The notes beneath the pieces were generated by a model. The model worked only from the letters and a program-made list of their open reading frames with translations, had not been told where the DNA came from and searched no databases. From Spirosoma lacussanchae (GTDB lineage: Bacteria; Bacteroidota; Bacteroidia; Cytophagales; Spirosomataceae): DNA of 64,000 nt. This document shows positions 43,901-51,948 of this stretch, piece by piece (positions within the stretch are counted from its first letter, which is position 1; each line of letters starts with the position of its first letter). A program made the translations under genes and the position numbers. Location of the stretch: positions 793,639 through 857,638 of the forward strand of contig NZ_SWJG01000001.1 in the NCBI RefSeq assembly GCF_005870035.1. Reading direction: 5' to 3'.

Positions 43901-44479
43901 ACCAGCTTCCAGCAGTACGCCGACAAATCGTTTGCCGACGCGTTTACGGACGATGACCTCGACGGAGCCACCGTCTTGACAGCTACTGAACTACGGTCGT
44001 GCTACCTCGAAAACAAAGGGAAAGAAGGCTTCGTGGTTCACCCGCTGCCAACGCTGGCACAGGCCTCGCCCGTTTTCGGGGTTCAGACCGGCGATTTCAA
44101 CGGCGACAACCTGCCCGACGCGCTGCTGGTTGGGAACTCCTACGCCCCCGAAACCTATACGGGCTGGTACGATGCCGGGCGCGGCTGTCTGCTGCTGGGC
44201 AACGGGCGGGGCGGTTTCCGGGCGGTAATGCCCGCCGAGGCTGGTCTGTCGGTCGATGGCGATGCCAAAGCCCTCGCGGCTCTGTCTACGGGGTCGGCCC
44301 TGTGGTATCTGGCGTCGAACAACAACGGCCCGCTGCAGCTGCTGAAACCGCGTGTCGTTCAGAAACCCGCCCGCGCCAAACCCGGCGAAACCGTTCGGCT
44401 GATTCGGCACAAAAACGGCCAGACGCAGCGGGTGGAGTTTTACTACGGCTCGGGCTACCTCAGCCAGTCGTCGCGGTAG
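40961..44479 (+). CDS. ASPIC/UnbV and FG-GAP repeat lipoprotein
   Basis: An 1172-residue lipoprotein (MPVRIVLLLFVLAGFVGC, Cys18) from ATG 40961. It carries many calcium-type DxDxDG loops of FG-GAP/VCBS blades (GDFDRDGRMD, ADVNQDGWPD, DYDRDGDLD, ADIDQDGWLD, DYDNDGHKD, ADLDNDGDLD), then an ASPIC/UnbV domain (GAELRVRTADGQTQ to EIRWADGTFQRL), then a second propeller (ADADGNGLDD, ADFDGDGDLD, DHDNDGDPD, ADFDRDGDID). Such large surface proteins often accompany SusCD genes. It is divergent from the sigma gene; role unknown. A TTG at 40898 is a less likely start. Confidence 0.9.
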   Translation: MPVRIVLLLFVLAGFVGCKPKPSATTLFTSIRSAESGVTFNNLMQPFESDSLNANTYDPMYNGAGVGIGDFDRDGRMDLFFAGNNVTCRLYMNRTQPGRSDFRFVDVTARAGVTTRAWCTGVSVADVNQDGWPDVYVSVAGPDTNRAVRHNLLFINQQTRPGQVPTFRELASEYGLADSGMNTQAAFFDYDRDGDLDCYVLNNAMERTGRNSIRPKRINGEGLSTDRLYQNVQPSRTTGRSNRSGQQSPVFRDVSRQAGILAEGYGLGLAVADIDQDGWLDVYCANDFLSNDLVYINNRNGGFTDRAADYFKHTSYNSMGVDIQDVNNDTRPDIMVLDMLPETNVRQKMMLIKTSWEFFHLARQQGYQDQYVRNTLQLNMGNNTFSEIGQLAGVFRTDWSWAPLLADYDNDGHKDLFVTNGYRRDITNLDYIAYLNNQASSFGMANASNGSVSKTLEELYKLPDAKLHNYLYRNTGTGPSGPPLFGDKSEAWGLSEPTYSNGAAYADLDNDGDLDLVINNMDAEAGLYRNETNQPGKPIVSHALRLHLPADARGLGAELRVRTADGQTQSVAVHPVRGYASSVEPFVHVGVGKHTRAEVEIRWADGTFQRLGALSADRLHRIAYQPNAQAFSPSAGSDRSPFFDTVAGSTAGLTFQHREAPLNDLERTPLLPQVYARNSPAIAIADADGNGLDDVFIGADPGQTRSVFLQTAPGRFAEQKQGANDLEDMGALFLDVDADGDQDLYVVSGGSAQPDSNGIYQDRLYLNDGRGALTRSEGVLPPTTSSGACVVAADFDGDGDLDLFRAGRVRVGQYPLAARCYLLRNDKTPGGPPRFTDVTDQLAPGLRQAGMVCAALWTDHDNDGDPDLMLAGEFMPITIYTNSKGVFSRAETRLPAGLWNSLTGADFDRDGDIDYIAGNLGLNTRYRVSAQEPLRVYAKDFDKNGQMDPILTYYLQGQEQLVPIRDVLNDQMPTFARKRFTSFQQYADKSFADAFTDDDLDGATVLTATELRSCYLENKGKEGFVVHPLPTLAQASPVFGVQTGDFNGDNLPDALLVGNSYAPETYTGWYDAGRGCLLLGNGRGGFRAVMPAEAGLSVDGDAKALAALSTGSALWYLASNNNGPLQLLKPRVVQKPARAKPGETVRLIRHKNGQTQRVEFYYGSGYLSQSSR

Positions 44480-44487
44480 TACGGGGT

Positions 44488-44814
44488 TTACCGAAGCTTC
44501 TCGTTGTCGAGGTGGCGGGTGGCGTCGCGGATGTTTTTCTTTTCCAGATTTTTCCGGAAAGCTTCCGTCAGGTCAACACCGGTCTGGTTGGCGAGGCAGA
44601 TCAGCACCCACAGTACGTCGGCCATCTCGTCGCCGAGGTCTTTGTGTTTATCCGATTCTTTCTCCGACTGTTCGCCGTAGCGACGGGCCATGATGCGGGC
44701 TACCTCACCGACCTCTTCGGTCAGTATGGCCATGTTTGTAAGTTCTGAAAAATACCGGACGCCAACGGTTTTTATCCATTCGTCGACGGTGCGCTGGGCT
44801 GCTTCAATGGTCAT
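44488..44814 (-). CDS. MazG-like nucleotide pyrophosphohydrolase
   Basis: A 108-residue all-alpha NTP-PPase. The motif ILTEEVGEVARIMAR plus KDLGDEMADVLWVLICLAN gives the EExxE and ExxD metal ligands. It would hydrolyse non-canonical or excess nucleoside triphosphates. Convergent with the ASPIC gene, eight bases apart. Confidence 0.88.
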   Translation of the reverse strand: MTIEAAQRTVDEWIKTVGVRYFSELTNMAILTEEVGEVARIMARRYGEQSEKESDKHKDLGDEMADVLWVLICLANQTGVDLTEAFRKNLEKKNIRDATRHLDNEKLR

Positions 44815-44882
44815 GGTCTGCGCTGTATATGAGTTAGTAATAACGTAATGTTATGGATGGCTTGTCTCCGATTGACGAGATC

Positions 44883-45683
44883 CTACGAGCCGGTTTTCGC
44901 CACGGCCCTGCCGAAGGCGGTTTGTCCGTAGCGGCTAGCCAGCAGGTTGATCAGGGCGTTGACCAGCAGCGCCACGCCAAACGAGATGGCTATGGAGAAA
45001 TGAGGTAGCAAAAAAGCCTGCATGAACAGGAATGTGCTGAAACCGAACAGCCCCATAACCAGCCCGCGGAGGGTAGAGATCGTGGCGTTGCTGCCCTGCA
45101 GCGTATGCGAGAAAATGGCCAGAATAGACGTCAGGATCGGGAAGGGCGTCAGGATACCGCTCCAGGTCGGTCCCAGCACGCTGGCCAGCCCCGTAATAAC
45201 GACCACAAAAACCGTGGCAACGGCCATGCGAATCGAAATCTCGTACGGCAGCCGTCGGGCCGACGTTGTCTGTGCTTTTGGGCGTGGGAAAAAGCGCAGG
45301 GCCAGCCATACGCTACCCAGCACCAGCGCGTAGCCGACCCACAGATTCGGTCGGAGCGCGTTGAACCCCAGGGCCGTAATGGCGTAGATGCTGTACGAAG
45401 TCAGCAGAGTTGGCAACCAGCTTTGGCGCTGCGACAGGGTGGCGTACGTGAACGAAAAACTGATCAAAGCCAGGATACCCAGCATGACGCCCTGAATAGA
45501 CTGGATGCCAAACGGCGTTCCCTGCTCCAGGATGAAGAACAGCAAAATAGGGCCTGCTACCCACGGCATACTTCCGATCAGCCCGCCAACCTGGTTGCCC
45601 CACCGCCGGGCAACCAGCGTAATGAGGGCGATGATAGACGGAATCAGGGTTATTTTAAGCCAGAAGACGTTCGTAAAGACCAT
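44883..45683 (-). CDS. Polytopic membrane protein, unrecognised family
   Basis: A 266-residue protein with eight or nine hydrophobic helices (FWLKITLIPSIIALITLVA, MPWVAGPILLFFILEQG, GVMLGILALISFSFTYAT, LWVGYALVLGSVWLALRFF, MAVATVFVVVITGLASVLG, LVMGLFGFSTFLFMQAFLL, AISFGVALLVNALINLLA). No nucleotide- or metal-binding motif is visible. The regular layout suggests a permease or small transporter; none was recognised. It lies 68 bp downstream of no partner and appears to be single. Confidence 0.6.
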   Translation of the reverse strand: MVFTNVFWLKITLIPSIIALITLVARRWGNQVGGLIGSMPWVAGPILLFFILEQGTPFGIQSIQGVMLGILALISFSFTYATLSQRQSWLPTLLTSYSIYAITALGFNALRPNLWVGYALVLGSVWLALRFFPRPKAQTTSARRLPYEISIRMAVATVFVVVITGLASVLGPTWSGILTPFPILTSILAIFSHTLQGSNATISTLRGLVMGLFGFSTFLFMQAFLLPHFSIAISFGVALLVNALINLLASRYGQTAFGRAVAKTGS

Positions 45684-45754
45684 GCCGAAAACAAGGTAGA
45701 AATCAGGCCGGCGCAGCCACCGGCCACCCTCAAAACCCGCCGGGACTACAGGAA

Positions 45755-46993
45755 CTACTCTTTCTCCGGAACAAAGGTGAGCGACGAAAACTGATCGTCC
45801 ATGAAGGCTTCCTGCGCCAGGTCCTGTAGTTCCCGGGCGGTTACGGCTTTGATGTCGTTAAAGATATCGTTGAGAGCCTCTACCCGGTCGATGTCGAGCA
45901 GACTTTTGGCCATCATCAGCATGAAACTGTTGTTGCTTTCTTCGGCCATGGCCAGCTGCCCAACCAGTTGTTCTTTGGTCTGGTGCAGTTGCAGGGTCGT
46001 GAGGGGCTGTTCGCGCAGGCGTTTCAGCTCTTTCATGATCAGCGTGCGTGCCCGCTCTACCTTGCGCGGGTCGGTACCGAAGTAAATACCCAGGAAACCG
46101 GTGTCCAGAAAAGGCGTATAGCTGGCGTCGATGGAGTAAACAAGGCCGTTTTTCTCCCGCAGGTTCAGGTTCAGCCGTGAGTTCATACCCGGCCCGCCGA
46201 GGAGGTTGACGAGCATGAAAAACGGCAGCCGGCGCGGGTCGGTCAGTCCGTAGGCGGGGCGTCCGAGCGCACACTGCGCCTGCGTAATGGGCCGTTCAAC
46301 CCGGGTCTGGCGCGGTACGTAGTCGGTAGGCGTTTTTCGCTGGCGGATGGCGTGCTGTTCGGGCACATCGCGCAGGTACTTCTCGGCCACCTTCACCACC
46401 TGTTTGAACGGCAGGTTGCTGACCGATGCAAACACGATTCTGCGGGTGTCGTAGTTTTCGCCGATGAACCGCTGCAGGTCTTCGCGCCGGAACGAGCCAA
46501 CCGTTTCGGTGGTGCCGAGGATGTTGCCGCCCAGTGCGTGGTTCGGAAACATCAGCTCGTCGAAGTCATCCTGAATGGCATCTTCGGGCGAGTCGTAATA
46601 CATCGCCATTTCTTCGAGGATAACACCCCGTTCCCGTTCGATCTGTTTTTCCGGAAAAACCGAGTGAAAGGTGATGTCGGCCAGCAATTCGGTTGCCTTT
46701 TCGAAGTGCGCCCCCAGCACCGACGCGTGAAAACACACTTTTTCTTTCGTAGTATAGGCATTCAGTTCGCCACCTACGGTTTCCAGTCGGGTAATAATGT
46801 GGTAGGATTTTCGTTTCTCCGTACCTTTGAAAGCCATATGCTCCCAAAAGTGAGCAAGTCCCTGCTGATGGGGCTGTTCGTCGCGGCTGCCGATGTCCAG
46901 CATAATACCACAATGAGCGATCTGCGTATGGGGCATCTGCTTATGCGCAATCCGAATACCGTTGGGCAGGGTATATACTTCGTAATCTTCCAT
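45755..46993 (-). CDS. M16-family zinc peptidase (pitrilysin-like)
   Basis: A 412-residue metallopeptidase. The inverted zinc motif HxxEH is His48-Phe-Trp-Glu-His52 in GLAHFWEHMAFKGTEKR, with the third ligand Glu in ERERGVILEEMAMYYD. The C-terminal half is the M16 pseudo-repeat (RPAYGLTDPRRLPFFMLVNLLGGPGMNSRL, and YSIDASYTPFLDTGFLGIYFGTD). No signal peptide. Family members degrade peptides. Divergent from the GT9 gene with a 44-bp gap. Confidence 0.92.
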   Translation of the reverse strand: MEDYEVYTLPNGIRIAHKQMPHTQIAHCGIMLDIGSRDEQPHQQGLAHFWEHMAFKGTEKRKSYHIITRLETVGGELNAYTTKEKVCFHASVLGAHFEKATELLADITFHSVFPEKQIERERGVILEEMAMYYDSPEDAIQDDFDELMFPNHALGGNILGTTETVGSFRREDLQRFIGENYDTRRIVFASVSNLPFKQVVKVAEKYLRDVPEQHAIRQRKTPTDYVPRQTRVERPITQAQCALGRPAYGLTDPRRLPFFMLVNLLGGPGMNSRLNLNLREKNGLVYSIDASYTPFLDTGFLGIYFGTDPRKVERARTLIMKELKRLREQPLTTLQLHQTKEQLVGQLAMAEESNNSFMLMMAKSLLDIDRVEALNDIFNDIKAVTARELQDLAQEAFMDDQFSSLTFVPEKE

Positions 46994-47037
46994 TCTAAGC
47001 CATAAACGCCGTCCACCTGACGTAGATCAGCGTACTC

Positions 47038-48051
47038 ATGATAACCGATAGTAATCCGCCCCGGTTCCTGATTATTCAAACCGCGTTCATCGGCGACGTA
47101 ATCCTGGCAACCGCTCTGCTGGAACAACTACGTCGCGCTCGTCCGCAGGCGGTACTGGACGTACTGGTTCGGAAAGGTAACGAGAGTCTGCTGGCCAATC
47201 ATCCGTTTCTCAACGAAGTACTGATCTGGGATAAAAAAGGGGCCAAATACGGTAGCCTATGGGCGTTGCTGAAGACCATCCGCGTGCGTCGGTACGATGC
47301 CGTGCTGAACCTGCAGCGCTTCGGGGCCACCGGCCTGCTGACGGCCCTGTCGAACGCCAGCGTTACGGTAGGCTTCGATAAAAATCCGTTTTCGCGCTTT
47401 TTTACCCACCGCATTACCCACAAGTTCATGCCGGGGGTACATGAGGTGAACCGAAACGCCTGGATGCTGAAACCGCTGGGTCTCTCTTACGTGCGAACCC
47501 GCCCCCGGCTCTACCCGTCGCGGGCCGACTACGACATGGTTCAGCCCTTGCAGCAGCAGTCGTACGTTTGTATTGCACCCACTTCGGTCTGGTTCACCAA
47601 ACAATACCCGGCCGAACGGTGGGTTGAACTGATTCAGTCGTTGCCCCGCCACCTGACGGTCTATCTGCTGGGCGCGCCCACCGATGCGGCTGTCTGCGAG
47701 AAGATCGGGCAGGACAGCGGTCGCGATGGGGTGAAAAACCTGGCGGGCACGCTGACGCTGCTCCAATCGGCCGCCCTTGTGGAAGGCGCCATCATGAACT
47801 ACGTCAACGACTCGGCCCCGCTGCACCTGTGCTCGGCCATGAACGCGCCCACAACGGCCGTATTCTGCTCAACGGTTCCTGAGTTTGGCTTTGGTCCGTT
47901 GGCCAACGACGCCGTTGTTGTGCAGACGCCCGAACTCCTCGATTGTAAACCCTGCGGTATTCACGGTCGGCCGGCCTGCCCCCTCGGCCATTTTCGCTGC
48001 GCCTGGACGATTCCCGTTGAAGACCTGACCGAGCGCGCTATCCCGCTGTGA
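47038..48051 (+). CDS. GT9-family heptosyltransferase-like glycosyltransferase
   Basis: A 337-residue ADP-heptose:LPS heptosyltransferase-type enzyme. FLIIQTAFIGDVILATALLEQLRRARP is the family N-terminus; VCIAPTSVWFTKQYPAERWVEL and GAIMNYVNDSAPLHLCSAMNAPTTAVFCST form the nucleotide-sugar site. A Cys-rich end (CKPCGIHGRPACPLGHFRC) is common in this group. It would act in LPS core or other envelope glycan synthesis at the inner membrane. Confidence 0.9.
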   Translation: MITDSNPPRFLIIQTAFIGDVILATALLEQLRRARPQAVLDVLVRKGNESLLANHPFLNEVLIWDKKGAKYGSLWALLKTIRVRRYDAVLNLQRFGATGLLTALSNASVTVGFDKNPFSRFFTHRITHKFMPGVHEVNRNAWMLKPLGLSYVRTRPRLYPSRADYDMVQPLQQQSYVCIAPTSVWFTKQYPAERWVELIQSLPRHLTVYLLGAPTDAAVCEKIGQDSGRDGVKNLAGTLTLLQSAALVEGAIMNYVNDSAPLHLCSAMNAPTTAVFCSTVPEFGFGPLANDAVVVQTPELLDCKPCGIHGRPACPLGHFRCAWTIPVEDLTERAIPL

Positions 48052-48209
48052 GCGTTCGGCTCGTTCCTGCCAGCTGCGTCTAGAATAGAACCGGGCAACT
48101 GGCCCGGTCTGGTCAGTTAAAGCCAGCAAGGTTGAATCTGCGGGTTAGCCCCGATTATGACAAACATCGGCTTGTCTGGGTGGTTATTCTGTAAACAAAC
48201 CTCAACGCG

Positions 48210-48728
48210 ATGAGCCGGGCTTTTCTGAAAAACGAGTCGGCCGATGATCCGGTCGTGATTCCGGCGCGGGCACCGCTGCCGCCGGGTGTTGCCAACTACG
48301 TTACGCCCCGGGGCCTGGCGCTGCTCCGGGCCGAACTGGCCGGGCTGGAAACGGAACGCGCCCACGTTGCCGCCCGGTCGGCCGATGATAGCGAGCGGAC
48401 GCGTCAGCTGGCCGAACTGAACGGCCGCATCGGGCTGCTGAACCAGCGTATTGCCAGCGCGCGGGTTGTCGATCCGCACGATCATGCCGCTACGGACGAG
48501 GTCCGCTTTGGCGCCACCGTTACGCTCAAACCCCGCCCCGGTAAAACCACCCCGCCCGAACGCCGATTAACGCTGGTGGGTGTCGATGAAGCCGATGCCG
48601 CCCAAGGGCTCATTGCCTTCACCGCCCCGATTGCCCGCGCCATGCAGGGAAAGAAAACCGGCGATCTCGTTGCAGTCCGAACCATGAAGGGCGAGGACAT
48701 GCTCCAGATCAGCGAGATCACGTATTAA
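48210..48728 (+). CDS. GreA/GreB-family elongation factor-like protein
   Basis: A 172-residue protein. The N-terminal coiled-coil (TPRGLALLRAELAGLETERAHVA to LNGRIGLLNQRIASARVV) and C-terminal FKBP-like domain (VRFGATVTLKPRPGKT to KTGDLVAVRTMKG) have the GreA/B order. The acidic tip of the coil (DDSERTRQL) is present but differs from classical GreA, so transcript-cleavage activity is uncertain. Several Bacteroidota have such GreA paralogues besides the housekeeping one. Confidence 0.83.
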   Translation: MSRAFLKNESADDPVVIPARAPLPPGVANYVTPRGLALLRAELAGLETERAHVAARSADDSERTRQLAELNGRIGLLNQRIASARVVDPHDHAATDEVRFGATVTLKPRPGKTTPPERRLTLVGVDEADAAQGLIAFTAPIARAMQGKKTGDLVAVRTMKGEDMLQISEITY

Positions 48729-48794
48729 GGGCGACAAAGCTGGGCCAGAATCAGAAAATCGGTGTAGATTAGGCGGGTAATCCTACGCCAACGT

Positions 48795-49862
48795 ATGACC
48801 GTTTATCTGGACCTGAAAAACCTGTTCGATCTGTTCTGCATCGTACAGGGCGTCACTACGGCCATTCTGCTTTTTGTCCGGTCCGACCGGGCGTCTAACC
48901 GCTGGCTGGCCTGGCTCATTAGCGGGCTTACCCTGCAGGTTCTCGATTACTTTCTGAGCCGGTCGGGCGTGTATTACTCCCACCGCTGGCTGTATTTCTC
49001 CCCGCTGTTTTTCTCCTGGAGTTTCGGGCCGCTGCTGTACGGATACGTGCGGGCCCGGTCGGGTCAGGCGGTTCCGGGGCTGCGCTGGTATTGGGCGCCG
49101 GTTGCGGTGCAGGGGCTATTCTATACGATATTGATGGTACAGTCGCTCGATACCAAAGCCTGGTTCTGGCTGAACGTCCATAAACCCTACACCCGCTATG
49201 TAGAGCATTACGGAACCTGCCTGATGGTGCTGTACGCCATCTACCGAAGTCGGCCCTATGCATCGGAACCCTGGTTGCGGCTCCTGCTGAACGGACTAGC
49301 CGTGTTTTACGGAATAGCTGCCGTTGAGCCGCTGGTAAATCAGGCCTACCTGCCCCCGCGATGGCCGCGCTTTTACCTGACCTCGCAGATACTGCCCGTT
49401 TTTGTGTACGTACTGGCGCTGATCGGACTGTTCTATGACCGGTTGCAGAAGATCGAAAAAGTTGGTCGGCTATTACCCGTTTCGGCTGGTCAGCGCAGGC
49501 AGGTGCTCGACGCGATCGGGGCGCAGGAACTTTACAAAGACCCGGAGCTGACTCTGGCCTCGCTGGCCCGGCACCTGGGCGAAACGCCAAACGCCGTGTC
49601 GCGCATTATCAACGGCGGCTTCAACCAGTCGTTCAACGAGTTTATCAACACCTACCGGATCGATGAGGTGAAACGACGCATGGCCGCCGGCGACACCGAG
49701 CGACTGACTATTCTGGCGCTGGCCTTCGACGCGGGCTTTTCGTCGAAGACAACCTTCAACCGGGTTTTCAAAGAACAGACGGGATATACCCCAAAAGCGT
49801 ATCTGAAGATGTCCCAAATCACACTTCGGGACGACGCAGACCTCCAGGAGTCGGATGTTTGA
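48795..49862 (+). CDS. Membrane-bound AraC-family regulator
   Basis: A 355-residue protein with six or seven N-terminal membrane helices (residues 1-215) and a C-terminal AraC helix-turn-helix pair (LTLASLARHLGETPNAVSRIING and LTILALAFDAGFSSKTTFNRVFKEQTGYTPKAYL). The ligand domain would be sensed at or across the membrane. It reads into the serine hydrolase gene 18 bp downstream, so that hydrolase is probably cotranscribed. Confidence 0.9.
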   Translation: MTVYLDLKNLFDLFCIVQGVTTAILLFVRSDRASNRWLAWLISGLTLQVLDYFLSRSGVYYSHRWLYFSPLFFSWSFGPLLYGYVRARSGQAVPGLRWYWAPVAVQGLFYTILMVQSLDTKAWFWLNVHKPYTRYVEHYGTCLMVLYAIYRSRPYASEPWLRLLLNGLAVFYGIAAVEPLVNQAYLPPRWPRFYLTSQILPVFVYVLALIGLFYDRLQKIEKVGRLLPVSAGQRRQVLDAIGAQELYKDPELTLASLARHLGETPNAVSRIINGGFNQSFNEFINTYRIDEVKRRMAAGDTERLTILALAFDAGFSSKTTFNRVFKEQTGYTPKAYLKMSQITLRDDADLQESDV

Positions 49863-49880
49863 GCCAAAAATCACTCGATC

Positions 49881-51701
49881 ATGACTGTCAGAATACTGTT
49901 GTCTGCTCTTTGGCTCATCGTGTGCGTTGTCGGCACCGTCTGGGCGCAACCCCCCGCCCGGCTGGCCGACCGGATTACCGCCGTCGAAAATAGTCTTATC
50001 CCGTACGTGCCGGTGGCCGGGCTGAAAGGCTGGTCGCTCGAAGAACGGATGCGCTTTCACCAGGTACCCGGCTTGTCGGTGGCCGTCATTCGCGATTATA
50101 AGCTGGACTGGCAGAAGTCGTATGGCCTGGCCGATACGGTAACCCGTAAGCCGGTGACGGCCGAAACCATGTTTTCGGCAGGGTCGATCTCGAAGCTGGT
50201 AACGGCCATGGCCGCGCTGCGGCTAGTCGATCAGGGCAAACTCGACCTCGACACCCCCATCAATCAATACCTGACGTCCTGGAAACTGGCCGAGAGCGAC
50301 TACACGCGGAAAACGCCCGTTACGCTCCGTATGCTGCTGAGCCACCGGGGCGGCACGAGTCAGTCGTCGTATTTCGGGTATACGCCCGACCGTACGCCAT
50401 TGCCGTCGGTGCCGGATATTCTGGCCGGGAAGCCGGGTACCGAAAGTCGCCCGGTGGTCGTAAACAGCGAGCCTGCCAGGGAGTTCAGGTACTCGGGCGG
50501 GGGGTATCTGGTGGTGCAGATGGCCCTGATGGACGTGACGAAGCAGGATTTTGCGACCCTCACCGAAACGCTGCTGTTTAAACCGCTGGGCCTGACCCGC
50601 ACTACCTTCGCGCAGCCGCTGCCGCCTGCGCTGGCTCCCTATGCCTCGGGCGCCTACTCGTCGAACGGCTGGTTCAAAGGGAAGCCCTACGTCTATCCGC
50701 AACAGGCTGCCGCCGGTCTGTACGCCACCCCTGCCGAACTGGCCCGGCTTATTATTGACCTGCAAAACAGCTACCGGGGTCGGGGCGGTCTGCTGAGTCA
50801 GGCGTCGGCCCGGGCCATGATGCAGCCACTGGCCGTTATCAGCGAAGGCTTCATGTGGGAGCAGATCGGGCTGGGCGCGTTTCTGTTGCAAAGTGCGCTG
50901 AGCACCAACGAGCGCGGGCGCTATTTCGAGCATACGGGCACCAACGCGGGCTTTATTGCCTACGCCATCGGCAGCATAGAAGGCGGGAACGGCATGGTGG
51001 TCATGATGAACAACAACAATGGCGCATCTGAACTGGGCAAAGAGATTCGGCGAGCGGTGGCGCAGGTCTACCGCTGGACCGATTTTCTGCCGAAGCTGCT
51101 CGTTCCCAAAGTCCTGCCCGACTCCCTGCTGGATACCTACGTGGGTCGTTACCGGCGCGGGCCCGACGAGGTTGTGTCGATCCGGCGCGCCGGGAATCTG
51201 CTCATCGAAAAAATCAACAACGGCAACGACATTATCTGCGTACCTGTAGGCTCCGATACCATCGCCCTGACCGACTATACCGCCAAAGCGTACTTTAGCC
51301 GGGGGCAGACTGGGCGTATCGATTCGCTACGCATCGAGTGGGATCAGAAGCCATGGCCTCGACTGCCCGACACCGTTTACCTGCCCAATGAGCTGATCCG
51401 GATGGGTCGCCTGGCCGATGCGGTGAACGGCTATCGGGCGCTGAAACTCAACGTGTATCAACTGACCTACATGGCCTATGATTTTGCGCTGAGCCGCCCC
51501 GCCAATCTGCCCGCTGCCGAAGCGATTCTGGAGCTGGCCCGGGAGCAGTATCCCAAAGAAGGCATCGTATACGCACGCCTGGGCGATCTTTACCAGCTGC
51601 GGGGCGAGAAGCAACGGGCCGTTGATGCGTTCCGGCAAGCGCTGCTACTCGACCCTGCCGACGCCGATACGAAACAGAAGTTGAAAGGATTAGGAGAGTA
51701 A
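49881..51701 (+). CDS. Serine beta-lactamase-like hydrolase with C-terminal TPR
   Basis: A 606-residue secreted protein (signal peptide ending TVWA). The class C/AmpH-like catalytic motif SxxK is Ser-Ile-Ser-Lys in FSAGSISKLVTAMAALRL; a Tyr-Ser-Gly in FRYSGGGYLVV fills the YxN position. After a DUF3471-like strand region (YVGRYRRGPDEVVSIRR) a tetratricopeptide pair follows (AREQYPKEGIVYARLGDLYQLRGEKQRAVDAF). It is more likely a peptidase or esterase than a beta-lactamase. Its TAA stop lies in GTAAGAGACG, a degenerate REP foot. Confidence 0.86.
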   Translation: MTVRILLSALWLIVCVVGTVWAQPPARLADRITAVENSLIPYVPVAGLKGWSLEERMRFHQVPGLSVAVIRDYKLDWQKSYGLADTVTRKPVTAETMFSAGSISKLVTAMAALRLVDQGKLDLDTPINQYLTSWKLAESDYTRKTPVTLRMLLSHRGGTSQSSYFGYTPDRTPLPSVPDILAGKPGTESRPVVVNSEPAREFRYSGGGYLVVQMALMDVTKQDFATLTETLLFKPLGLTRTTFAQPLPPALAPYASGAYSSNGWFKGKPYVYPQQAAAGLYATPAELARLIIDLQNSYRGRGGLLSQASARAMMQPLAVISEGFMWEQIGLGAFLLQSALSTNERGRYFEHTGTNAGFIAYAIGSIEGGNGMVVMMNNNNGASELGKEIRRAVAQVYRWTDFLPKLLVPKVLPDSLLDTYVGRYRRGPDEVVSIRRAGNLLIEKINNGNDIICVPVGSDTIALTDYTAKAYFSRGQTGRIDSLRIEWDQKPWPRLPDTVYLPNELIRMGRLADAVNGYRALKLNVYQLTYMAYDFALSRPANLPAAEAILELAREQYPKEGIVYARLGDLYQLRGEKQRAVDAFRQALLLDPADADTKQKLKGLGE

Positions 51702-51717
51702 GAGACGGGGTTGCCTT

Positions 51718-51921
51718 TGCACCGGGACGCGTAGTCCGGATGGTTTTGCTGCCGGCATGTAGAGACGCAATCCCTTGCGTCTCCCGTCCGGATGGTTTTG
51801 CTGACGCACAGGAGACACAAGGGCAAAACCATCCCGGCTCTTGCGTCTCTCGTCCGGATGGTTTGTTGCTGACGCGCGTGAGACGCGAAGGATCGTGAGA
51901 CGCGAAGGATCGCGTCTCTAC
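51718..51921. repeat. REP cluster E
   Basis: About 200 bp without a gene: a 22-bp module identical to that of cluster D (51718-51739), REP E1 (plus, 51759-51785), a distorted REP E2 (51798-51850) whose loop holds a 12-bp inverted repeat GGATGGTTTTGC/GCAAAACCATCC, and REP E3 (minus, 51866-51921), which has a tandem duplication of a 17-bp stem segment (51877-51893 and 51894-51910). TCCGGATGGTTT recurs between them. The cluster ends 16 bp before the -7 box of the next gene. Confidence 0.85.
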
Positions 51922-51936
51922 GTGGGGCGTTTCTTT

Positions 51937-51944
51937 TATCTTTG
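51937..51944 (+). promoter_or_regulatory. Candidate -7 box of the first Gfo/Idh/MocA gene
   Basis: TATCTTTG matches TAnnTTTG and sits 4 bp before ATG 51949. No -33 TTG at the usual spacing; the REP cluster lies there instead. Confidence 0.3.
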
Positions 51945-51948
51945 CCGG

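Noticed and set aside
49881..51701. Beta-lactamase resistance gene
   Set aside because: Class C-like motifs are shared by many peptidases and esterases; the TPR tail and large size argue against a dedicated beta-lactamase.
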